From IMG/VR virus record IMGVR_UViG_3300017763_000215, positions 1 to 23,043 of that record: a stretch of 23,043 bases of DNA, one strand, 5' to 3'. The notes under the pieces were generated by a model that was given only the letters and a program-made list of their open reading frames with translations, searched no databases and was not told where the DNA came from. Positions 6,773 through 13,914 of this stretch are shown here, in pieces (position 1 is the stretch's first letter; every line of letters starts with the position of its first letter). This stretch comes from a virus. Made by a program: the position numbers and the translations under genes.

Positions 6773-7572
6773 ATGACACAGATGGACTGTTGGCCGAAGC
6801 CCAAGTTGAGGGCGACGATAACCAGCAGCAGGCTGAAGAGACATCAATCCCACACCAGCTAACAGATAACGAGCCGTCAGTTGATAGCGTAACCGTTGCA
6901 AAAGAAGGTGAAGAGATAGAGCTTGAAAAGCCAGAGTGGTATCCAGAAAAGTTTTGGAACGAAGACGATGGCCCGGATCTAGAAAACCTTGTCAAGTCTT
7001 ACAATGAATTGCAAAAAAAGTTTAGTCAGGGCAAGCACAAATCCCCTGACAAATACGACACAGCAATTTTTGAAGAGGCTGGCATTGGTGACGATGACCC
7101 GCTTTATAGTGTCTATAAAGACTGGGCAAAAGAAAATGGTGTTAGCCAAGCAGCGTTTGAACAGCTAGCTGGCACATTTATCGAAATGGCTCAGGGCGAA
7201 AGCCAGCAAGCCGAAATCTCATACAAAGAAGAATATGAGAAACTTGGCCCTAACGCTGACATCGCTATTAAGTCAATGACTGACTGGGCGTCTAGCTTAG
7301 TTCGCAAAGGCGTGTGGTCAGATGATGATTTTGAAGAGTTCAAGATTATGGGCGGCACAGCACAAGGGCTACGCGCTTTGCAAAAGATCCGCTCATACTA
7401 TGGCGATAAGCCAGTGCCAATTGACGTGTCGCCAACAAGCGATGCGCCATCAAAAGAAGAGCTAATGGCAATGGTTGGCAAGCCCGAATATCAAAGCGAC
7501 CCCGCCTACCGGGCGAAGGTTGAGAAGATGTTTGAAAACGTATATGGCAATAAAGAATATAGCGCCATTTAA
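6769..7572 (+). CDS. Capsid assembly scaffolding protein, 267 aa
   Basis: Internal chaperone that guides capsid shell assembly and is lost before maturation. The protein is strongly acidic, with an Asp/Glu/Gln-rich N-terminus (1-55). It then has the marine T7-like scaffold signature KPEWYPEKFWNEDDGPDLEN and a SYNELQKKFSQGK helix (about 56-92). The middle is helical, and the C-terminus carries a KVEKMFENVYG helix that could contact the capsid protein. It lies between portal and capsid genes, the usual place. Translation starts in an ATGA overlap. The gene is followed at once by a strong terminator. Confidence 0.88.
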   Translation: MNDTDGLLAEAQVEGDDNQQQAEETSIPHQLTDNEPSVDSVTVAKEGEEIELEKPEWYPEKFWNEDDGPDLENLVKSYNELQKKFSQGKHKSPDKYDTAIFEEAGIGDDDPLYSVYKDWAKENGVSQAAFEQLAGTFIEMAQGESQQAEISYKEEYEKLGPNADIAIKSMTDWASSLVRKGVWSDDDFEEFKIMGGTAQGLRALQKIRSYYGDKPVPIDVSPTSDAPSKEELMAMVGKPEYQSDPAYRAKVEKMFENVYGNKEYSAI

Positions 7573-7578
7573 TGCAAG

Positions 7579-7609
7579 CGCGGCAGTTGTTTACAATTGC
7601 CGCGTTTTT
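7579..7609 (+). terminator. Intrinsic terminator after the scaffold gene
   Basis: An 11-bp stem: 7579-7589 (CGCGGCAGTTG) pairs with 7594-7604 (CAATTGCCGCG) with one G-T wobble around a TTTA loop. Five T residues (7605-7609) follow. It lies seven bases past the scaffold stop and should reduce read-through into, or separate expression of, the capsid gene. Confidence 0.85.
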
Positions 7610-7751
7610 CTATAAAATCACCCTTGACAGACAATCGGCTTTCGACCTGTCGCAAACGCTTGGGGGCGTAGCGTATATGCTCAAGCCGCAGCCCGGAAGG
7701 ATACCTGCTAGGCGTCAAATCGTGTTTTAACTTTTACAAAGGAATAGGAAA
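7610..7751 (+). promoter_or_regulatory. Capsid gene leader with inverted repeats and possible promoter
   Basis: A 142-base non-coding leader between the terminator and the capsid ATG. CGGCTT (7636-7641) can pair with AAGCCG (7683-7688). Between them ACGC (7656-7659) can pair with GCGT (7666-7669), and AGC (7670-7672) with GCT (7679-7681), giving a possible branched RNA fold. GCAG (7688-7691) with CTGC (7705-7708) could form a further arm. A perfect TTGACA (7624-7629) is present but no good -10 lies 16-18 bases on. TTTACA (7590-7595), 17 bases, TAAAAT (7613-7618) is a weaker sigma70-like pair overlapping the terminator. The ribosome binding site is AAAGGA (7738-7743). A role in giving the capsid gene separate, high expression is inferred. 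Confidence 0.4.
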
Positions 7752-8585
7752 ATGGCAGTTGGCATTTCCAATGCTTTTGTACAGTTGTTCGATGCCGAGG
7801 TTAAGCAGGCATACCAGTCGTCACGCGCACTGGCAGGCTTAACCCGCGAGCGGGCAAATGTCGAAGGCAATCAGGTGAAGTTTCCAAAGATCGGAAAAGG
7901 CACCGCAACAGTTCGCGTTCCCCAAACTGACGTAACCCCATTAAATGTGTCCTACTCGCAGGTGACCGCGAGTATGTCAGATTTTATTGCATCAGAATAT
8001 TCTGATATCTTTTCACAGCAAAAAGTCAATTTTGACGAGCGCCGTGAATTGGTGCAGGTAGTTGGGAATGCTATTGGCCGTCGTATGGATCAGCTTGTCC
8101 TTGATGCGCTCAACGCATCATCAACATCACTGACCGTTGCGACTACCATTGGTGGCTCTGGTACAAACATGAACGTCGAAAAGCTGATCGAAACAAAGAA
8201 GCTGCTTGATGCGAAAAACGTACCATCAGAAGACCGTTGCATGATTATTCATGCCAACACTCTTGCTGGCCTGTTGGGTGAAACCGCAGTACAATCGAGC
8301 GATTTCAATACGATAAAAGCTCTTGTTTCTGGTGATGTTGACACCTTTATGGGCTTCAAGTTCGTAACTCTTGGTGACCGTGATGAAGGTGGCTTGCCAA
8401 AGCCATCAACTCGCACCTGTTTTGCATTCCACAAAGATGCAATGGGTATGGGTATCGGCATGAACCAAAAGTCTGAAATCAACTATGTTCCTGAGAAAAC
8501 GTCGTTCCTCGTTTCTTCAATGTTCTCCGCAGGCGCGGTTGCCATTGATGACGAAGGAATCGTCAAAATCTCTTGCACTGAATAG
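7752..8585 (+). CDS. Major capsid protein, 277 aa
   Basis: Shell protein expected to have the HK97 fold. The N-terminus reads FVQLFDAEVKQAYQ with a basic segment, then VEGNQVKFPKIGKGTA. A long helix region includes NFDERRELVQVVGNAIGRRMDQLVLDAL (about 95-123; the spine-helix position). A later KLIETKKLLDAKNVPSEDR...IHANTLAGLL block is followed by MGFKFVTLGDRDEGG and a C-terminal strand set. This order is typical of podovirus-type capsid proteins (FPKIG...; VPxEDRxxxxHP/N-type motif). It follows the scaffold gene and is short (277 aa against about 345 in T7). It has its own terminator-isolated leader and ribosome binding site. Confidence 0.88.
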   Translation: MAVGISNAFVQLFDAEVKQAYQSSRALAGLTRERANVEGNQVKFPKIGKGTATVRVPQTDVTPLNVSYSQVTASMSDFIASEYSDIFSQQKVNFDERRELVQVVGNAIGRRMDQLVLDALNASSTSLTVATTIGGSGTNMNVEKLIETKKLLDAKNVPSEDRCMIIHANTLAGLLGETAVQSSDFNTIKALVSGDVDTFMGFKFVTLGDRDEGGLPKPSTRTCFAFHKDAMGMGIGMNQKSEINYVPEKTSFLVSSMFSAGAVAIDDEGIVKISCTE

Positions 8586-8600
8586 AAAGGAGTGTAGAAA

Positions 8601-8873
8601 ATGGCTTTCTCTTCAGCAGGATGGAATGTTATTGGTGCAGCTAAATCTGGCAACGCACCTAGCATGTACACCTACACATCAGCAGACGCGATTGCGACTG
8701 TGAACACCGAAGGTTATTTCAACAATCTGTCAGACACAGTGGCAGTTGGTGACATCATCTTTGTTCGCGATAGCGCGACACCAACAATGTCAATCGTTGT
8801 TGTTCTGTCAAACGCATCTGGTGTTGTTGACGTATCAGACGGCACGGCTGTATCAGTCGCTGACGCTGACTAA
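8601..8873 (+). CDS. Probable capsid-associated (decoration-like) protein, 90 aa
   Basis: Short beta-rich protein directly after the capsid gene, with a strong AAAGGAG (8586-8592) eight bases before ATG 8601. The core YTSADAIATVNTEGYFNNLSD (about 24-44) followed by VGDIIFV and a V-V-DVSDG pattern is a beta-barrel-like module found in small phage proteins next to capsid genes and in some tail proteins. It is acidic and lacks Cys and membrane segments. Its position, strong translation signal and fold style suggest a head decoration or stabilising protein. Direct evidence is lacking. Confidence 0.65.
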   Translation: MAFSSAGWNVIGAAKSGNAPSMYTYTSADAIATVNTEGYFNNLSDTVAVGDIIFVRDSATPTMSIVVVLSNASGVVDVSDGTAVSVADAD

Positions 8874-8877
8874 CAAT

Positions 8878-8903
8878 AGTGGGGCGGCTTATGCCGCCCC
8901 ATT
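8878..8903 (+). terminator. GC-rich hairpin after the capsid-associated gene
   Basis: GGGGCGGC (8881-8888) pairs perfectly with GCCGCCCC (8893-8900) around TTAT, and the stem extends by T-A, G-T and A-T to 8878/8903. Only ATTT and later CTATTTT follow, so the T tract is weak. It may be a leaky terminator or an mRNA 3' end stabiliser that separates high capsid from lower tail gene expression. Confidence 0.6.
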
Positions 8904-8923
8904 TCCCTATTTTGGAGTAACGA

Positions 8924-9538
8924 ATGGCGCAGGGCGACACCAAACTATCAATATGTTCCGAGGCTCTGATTATGCTGGGCGCTGCCCCGCTTTCGTCATT
9001 TGCCACCGGCACCGATGAAGCGCAAGTGGCTGATCGTCTTTATGACGACATCCGCGATACTATCTTAATGCAGTACCCATTTAGTTGGTCTGTTAAAAAA
9101 GTAAAGCTAGGCCGTTTGGCTAGCACCCCCATTAATGAATGGAAATATACCTACGCTTTGCCGGGCGATATTCTTGGCAACCCAAAGGCTGTATTTAATG
9201 TTGGCGCTGTTGGAGCGCAGCCAGTGCGAGATTTTGAGATCTACAATCTTGGCCTTTACACAAATTATGAAGAGGTCTGGATTGATTACCAGTACCGTCC
9301 AGCAGAGGCTGTCTTCCCGCCATATTTTGTGCGTCTGTTAAAGACAGCGCTAGCGGCTGACTTTGCCGAGCCGGTAACTGACCAGCTTACTAAGGGTGAT
9401 TATTACCACCAAAAAGCATATGGTGCGCCATCAGAAAATATGCGTGGTGGGCTGTTGCGTGTTTCAATAAATATTGATGGCGCTGATCGTCCAGCACAAA
9501 CTATACATGAGTTTCCTATCTCTGACATAAGGTTCTAG
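8924..9538 (+). CDS. Tail tubular protein A-like head-tail adaptor, 204 aa
   Basis: Ring protein joining the portal to the tail nozzle. The opening KLSICSEALIMLGAAPLSSF (about 6-25) followed by ADRLYDDIRDTILMQYPFSW (about 35-54) is the recognised start of the T7 gp11/tail tubular A group and related P22 gp4-like adaptors. WKYTYALPGDIL is in the centre, a VWIDYQYRP strand follows, and an LKTALAADFAEPVT helix lies near the C-terminus. Length is close to T7 gp11 (196 aa). GGAG (8914-8917) lies six bases before the ATG. The next gene starts after a one-base gap. Confidence 0.88.
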   Translation: MAQGDTKLSICSEALIMLGAAPLSSFATGTDEAQVADRLYDDIRDTILMQYPFSWSVKKVKLGRLASTPINEWKYTYALPGDILGNPKAVFNVGAVGAQPVRDFEIYNLGLYTNYEEVWIDYQYRPAEAVFPPYFVRLLKTALAADFAEPVTDQLTKGDYYHQKAYGAPSENMRGGLLRVSINIDGADRPAQTIHEFPISDIRF

Positions 9539-9539
9539 C

Positions 9540-11747
9540 ATGAGCCGGATTATTCAGATCCAAAATGATTTTACCAGTGGTGAGCTAGATCCAAAACTAC
9601 GCGCCCGGACTGATATTGACCAGTATAGCTCTGGCCTGACCACAGCGCGTAATGTAAGCATCCAGCCGCAAGGCGGCGCAAAGCGGCGTGACGGCACTAA
9701 GTTTGTTGCTGAGTTAGACAGTGGCGCAGGCACCGCAGTTCGTATGGTGCCATTTGAGTTTAGTGTATCTGATAGCTATATGCTGGTGTTCACGCCCGGC
9801 AAAATGTATGTTTTTAAGAATGGCGCACAGATTACTGCAATCAATGGTGGTGGCAGCAACTTTTTGACTGTGGCTGCTGTTACTGCGTCTATATTACCGC
9901 AGATGAATTGGGTGCAATCTGCTGACACAGTTATTGTGGTGCATGAAGATTTGGAGCCAATAAAAATTGTGCGCGGGTCTACTGACGCTGATTGGACGGC
10001 TAGCACAATCGACTTTGACCACATACCAAAATACGCATTTGAATATATTGTTCACAGCCCGCAGTTTACCATAACGCCATCAAGCACGGTTGGAAACATT
10101 ACAATAACAGCGAGTGCAACAACGACAGACACTGGCACGGCTCAGGGCGGTGGGGCGAATACTATAACATTAAAATCATCTAGCAGTTTTACGCTGGACG
10201 ATGAGCCAAATGGTATGTTTATTGAAATTACCAGCGGCACTGGCTCAGGCCAAAAGCGGCACGTCGAAGATTATGTCGCGTCGAGTAAACTGGCTACAGT
10301 TTACCCAGTTTGGGATACAGCACCAAATGGCACATCCCAGTATAAAATAGTTCCTTTTAACACAGCGGCTGTTGGCTCATATGCTGTCGCTGACAATGGT
10401 TTTGGCCGTGCGCGTTACGTTGAATATGTCAGCGACACAGAAATCAAAGCCTACGTTGAGATACCGTTTTTTGATACAAGTGGTATCACAAAGGGAAAAT
10501 GGAACAGCGAACACGGTTACGAGGCGGTGTGGTCATCAACACGCGGCTGGCCGCGCAGCGTCACATTTCACGAAGGCCGGTTATATTTTGGCGGCAGCAA
10601 ATCACGCCCATCAACATTGTGGGGCAGTCGCGTATCTGACTTTTTTAACTTTGACCCCGGCGAAGCGCTTGATGATGCAGGTGTTGAAGCAACATTAGAC
10701 ACTGGCACATTTAATGCTATCGTTGATATTTATTCTGGCCGCCATTTGCAGGTGTTCACAACCGGCGCTGAGTTCTATGTGCCGCAAGCGTTAGATGAAC
10801 CCATCACACCAACAAACATGATTGTAAAGCAGCAAACCGGCTTTGGTATGAAGCCAGGCATCAGGCTGCAAAACGTAGATGGCTCGACCTTGTTTATTCA
10901 GCGTCAGGGCAAAGCGCTTCAAGAATTTATTTATAGCGACACAGTGCAAGCCTACACATCAGCCAAGATATCGTTGCTATCATCGCACCTGCTAAAGACG
11001 CCCGGCGAGATGGCTGTGCGTAAAGCGACAGGCACTGACGAAGGCGACCGTTTGTTAATTGTAAATGACGATGACGGCAGCATTGCCTGCTATACGTTGC
11101 TGCGTAGTCAAAATGTAATTGCGCCCAGTGAGTGGACAACAGGTGGGAATTTTTTAAACATTGGCGTTGATGTTGATGACATTTATACCGTTGTAAAGCG
11201 CACAGTAAATAGCAGTGATGTTTATTATGTTGAGTTGTTTGACGCTGACACATTGCTTGATAGCGCCAAAACCGGCGGCGCTGCTGCCAGTGTAACTATG
11301 GATCATCTTGAAGGCAAAACGGTAAAGATTGTTCGTGATAGTATTATTGAGCCAGATCAGGTTGTGCCAGCCACACCCTTTACTGTCACTTTTGCTACGG
11401 CGGCTGGCACAAGCTATCAAGTTGGTCTTAACTTTACCCCAGAGATTAAGACATTGCCGGTTGAGCCGCGCCTATCTAGCGGCTCTTTAAAAGGTTTTAA
11501 GAAGCGTATCTTTGAGGTAAATGCAGAATTGTTTGAAACGCAGTCGTTAACAATTGACGGCAAGTTAGTGCCGTTTAGGCAATTTGGTAGTGGGGTTCTT
11601 GGCGGTGCGGTTCCTGAGTACACTGGTATCAAAACGCTACATTCTATGTTAGGTTATACATACGACGGTCAAATCACAATTGGTCAAGAAGTGCCATTGA
11701 AAATGACGCTGCTTGGCATTGATTATAAAGTGAGTGCAGGGCAATGA
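9540..11747 (+). CDS. Tail tubular protein B-like tail nozzle, 735 aa
   Basis: Large beta-rich nozzle protein at the tip of the short tail, the gp12 counterpart. The N-terminal IIQIQNDFTSGELDPKLRARTDIDQY followed by a GLTTARNVSIQPQGGAKRRDGTKFV segment (about 4-55) is the hallmark of these podovirus nozzle proteins. A further conserved-type stretch reads GWPRSVTFHEGRLYFGGSKSRPSTLWGS. Length compares with 794 aa for T7 gp12. The segment around 175-250 is rich in Thr/Ser/Gly and may be an inserted surface domain. It overlaps the following gene in ATGA. Confidence 0.88.
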   Translation: MSRIIQIQNDFTSGELDPKLRARTDIDQYSSGLTTARNVSIQPQGGAKRRDGTKFVAELDSGAGTAVRMVPFEFSVSDSYMLVFTPGKMYVFKNGAQITAINGGGSNFLTVAAVTASILPQMNWVQSADTVIVVHEDLEPIKIVRGSTDADWTASTIDFDHIPKYAFEYIVHSPQFTITPSSTVGNITITASATTTDTGTAQGGGANTITLKSSSSFTLDDEPNGMFIEITSGTGSGQKRHVEDYVASSKLATVYPVWDTAPNGTSQYKIVPFNTAAVGSYAVADNGFGRARYVEYVSDTEIKAYVEIPFFDTSGITKGKWNSEHGYEAVWSSTRGWPRSVTFHEGRLYFGGSKSRPSTLWGSRVSDFFNFDPGEALDDAGVEATLDTGTFNAIVDIYSGRHLQVFTTGAEFYVPQALDEPITPTNMIVKQQTGFGMKPGIRLQNVDGSTLFIQRQGKALQEFIYSDTVQAYTSAKISLLSSHLLKTPGEMAVRKATGTDEGDRLLIVNDDDGSIACYTLLRSQNVIAPSEWTTGGNFLNIGVDVDDIYTVVKRTVNSSDVYYVELFDADTLLDSAKTGGAAASVTMDHLEGKTVKIVRDSIIEPDQVVPATPFTVTFATAAGTSYQVGLNFTPEIKTLPVEPRLSSGSLKGFKKRIFEVNAELFETQSLTIDGKLVPFRQFGSGVLGGAVPEYTGIKTLHSMLGYTYDGQITIGQEVPLKMTLLGIDYKVSAGQ

Positions 11748-12172
11748 GTGGTGGTGGTTTAGGATTGGCGCTTGCAGGCGCTAGCGCTTTTATGCAGTAC
11801 CGAGCCGGGCAGCTACAGTCTGCCGCTTTACAATCTCAGGCAGGTTACACACGCTTGCAGGCGCAACAAGAGGCGTTAAAGCAAAAGCAGCAGGCGGTTG
11901 TGGTAATGGACAACATGATAGCTACTGCCGCCACGATTAACGCATACGGCGGTATAGGGCTTGGCAACGTAGATAATTTAAATAGAGCAGCGCGGGCAAA
12001 AGGTGTCAAAGAATTATACACCGTAAAGAACAACGAGATCATTGCTTTGCGCGGCGGTTATATGCAAGCTGATCAATATATGATGCAGGCCAGCGCAGCT
12101 AGTCAGGCTGGCTTTGCTGCCGCTATAGGCACATTCGGGTCTGGGTTAATGATGAAAAAGAGTATTGGTTAA
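11744..12172 (+). CDS. Internal virion protein, gp14-like, 142 aa
   Basis: Small Ala/Gln-rich protein with a Gly/Ala N-terminal hydrophobic start (GGGLGLALAGASAFMQY) and a long polar helix (about 25-55). An INAYGGIGLGNVDNLNRAARAKG turn is followed by further helix and a Gly/Ala C-terminal segment (AGFAAAIGTFGSG). This layout mirrors T7 gp14, an ejected core protein that reaches the host outer membrane, though T7 gp14 is longer (196 aa). Position right after the nozzle gene supports the call. Sequence similarity by eye is only in pattern. Confidence 0.6.
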   Translation: MSGGGLGLALAGASAFMQYRAGQLQSAALQSQAGYTRLQAQQEALKQKQQAVVVMDNMIATAATINAYGGIGLGNVDNLNRAARAKGVKELYTVKNNEIIALRGGYMQADQYMMQASAASQAGFAAAIGTFGSGLMMKKSIG

Positions 12173-13914
12173 TGGCTAGGTCACTAGAATATAGACCACT
12201 TGGCGTTGGTATTGCATCGCTGCCTGGCGTTAACTTTGTTGCCACTGGAACAGCGCAAGCTAGGGTGGCAAGCACAATTGCACAATCGCTCGACCAAATG
12301 TCTCGCTTTGCTTTTCAGCAATACGAGACACAAGCAAAGATTGAGGGTGCTGAGTTTGGCGCAGCTAATGCGCCAAGCGTTGTGGATCTTATTAAAGCTG
12401 AGGATGCTGAGGCTAGAAAAGCATTGTTGCCCGGCAGCACTGAAACTGTGCGCGGCAGAGCAGAGCGTCAGGCGGCGCTAAACACTGTTGCGGCTAATCT
12501 TGAAATAACAGCGCGTGATGCAATCAAGCAAATAGCTGTTGAAGGTCATGTAAACTTCACAAGTGTTGTTGATCTTCAAAATCAGATTGACGGTGTCATT
12601 AACGGCTTTAGCGGCGCAATGACTGATGTTGACCCGGCGACAGGAGCTAAACTGCGCCTTGGTTTGTCAACCATTGGCAATACCGCCTACACAACCCACG
12701 TTAAGATGATGGCTACAAAGGCTGAAGATCAAGCCAAGTATTTATCTGCAAAAGGCGTGGATCAAATTATTGATGACATACCGGGTATGATCTTTACCAC
12801 AGCGGCAAAAGGCCCAGATGAAATGGGGGCTCATATCCTTAAACAAAAAGAGAAATTAATTAAATTTGCTAACGAAACTGAAGACGCGACGTTTTTAACA
12901 AGCTCTCTTGCGAATTTTGACAAGGCTGTTAGTGACGCGAAGATAAACGCTATAGGCGAATATGTTTTGCGAGATCCCCTTAAAAACAGTCAAGAGATTT
13001 TTAATACATTAAAGACTGGCAAAATGAAAATCACAGATAATGGGATTGCAACTATTGCTATGTCTCTCAACTCAGAAGAGCGTCTTGAAGCTTTTAAAAG
13101 GTCAAACACTGCAATCAATGATGTATATGCAAGAGAGACACAGCAAGACGCCAGAATTGATCGCCAGAGAAAAACTGCCGCAAGAGATCTAGAAACTGAT
13201 CTTACTGGGTTCCTAATTGATGGCGGTGCTGATGATGATGTTGTCCGAGCAAAGATAGTTGAGTTGCGTAATCTAGACCCAGATAAAGCGTCAAAATTTA
13301 ATGATGCGTATTTTGTGAAGGGTGGCAATGATGACCCAGATACATTGTTGCTTTTAGACCAAAAGGGTATGGATCGGTTTTTGACCACTACAGACATTTT
13401 AGATGCGCGGGCAGCCAGAAAAATAACGCTAGAAAGTGCTAGGAAATATTTGACTGTAATAAAAACAAACCGCAGCAGCGCCAGAAAAGAGGCTATAGAT
13501 AAAATTAAAATGTCGCTTGGTGTTCCTGATATTGGAATGATGACGCTTGATGCGTCAGGCGAAAGAAGCGAAGCCGCAAAATTTGTAATGCAGGGAATGG
13601 TTGAGCTAGATGCAGCCCTGCGGATAACTCCTAGCTTAGACCCAATGACTTGGGCTGATGGGTTTATTGAGAAGGGTAATGTGCAAAAAAGATTAAAGGA
13701 TGGTATTAGTTCAGCCCTAAGCACAATTAACAAAATTAAAAATAGCCAATTGCGTATGGGCGGTGAAAAGATAGACACAAATGAAGCTCTTGATGCGGTC
13801 ATATTAAAATCATCAGGTGTTTTGGAAGACAACCAAAATCATCAAAATAATCACAACAAACTATTAGATGCGATTGCTATTGTTAAACGCAACCGGGCGG
13901 CACTTGAACAATGA
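12172..13914 (+). CDS. Internal virion protein, gp15-like position, 580 aa
   Basis: Long, mostly helical, charged protein starting with an RPLGVGIASLPGVNFVATGTAQ segment. It then has a Gln/Ala-rich helix (SLDQMSRFAFQQYETQAKIEGAEFG begins about 39) and many heptad-like Lys/Glu/Asp/Leu stretches. There are no membrane segments and no catalytic motif I can name. T7 gp15 sits between gp14 and gp16 in the same order and forms part of the ejected core, so an equivalent role is inferred. The C-terminus contains an Asn/His run (NQNHQNNHNK). Start and stop overlap neighbours by one and four bases. Confidence 0.55.
   Translation: MARSLEYRPLGVGIASLPGVNFVATGTAQARVASTIAQSLDQMSRFAFQQYETQAKIEGAEFGAANAPSVVDLIKAEDAEARKALLPGSTETVRGRAERQAALNTVAANLEITARDAIKQIAVEGHVNFTSVVDLQNQIDGVINGFSGAMTDVDPATGAKLRLGLSTIGNTAYTTHVKMMATKAEDQAKYLSAKGVDQIIDDIPGMIFTTAAKGPDEMGAHILKQKEKLIKFANETEDATFLTSSLANFDKAVSDAKINAIGEYVLRDPLKNSQEIFNTLKTGKMKITDNGIATIAMSLNSEERLEAFKRSNTAINDVYARETQQDARIDRQRKTAARDLETDLTGFLIDGGADDDVVRAKIVELRNLDPDKASKFNDAYFVKGGNDDPDTLLLLDQKGMDRFLTTTDILDARAARKITLESARKYLTVIKTNRSSARKEAIDKIKMSLGVPDIGMMTLDASGERSEAAKFVMQGMVELDAALRITPSLDPMTWADGFIEKGNVQKRLKDGISSALSTINKIKNSQLRMGGEKIDTNEALDAVILKSSGVLEDNQNHQNNHNKLLDAIAIVKRNRAALEQ

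Noticed and set aside
7624-7652. TTGACA as the -35 of a classical promoter
   Set aside because: No TATAAT-like hexamer occurs 16-18 bases downstream (the region reads CCTGTCGC), so it is only noted within the leader.
7677-7730. 17-codon ORF in the capsid leader
   Set aside because: GGGGG lies ten bases upstream but the ORF overlaps the likely RNA structure, and the product (MLKPQPGRIPARRQIVF) matches nothing I know.
12990-13832. A 280-codon open frame on the minus strand
   Set aside because: It lies wholly antisense to the 580-aa gene. Its product is Ser/Leu/Ile-rich in the manner of a reversed Lys/Asp/Ala-coding frame, and no minus-strand gene is otherwise present.
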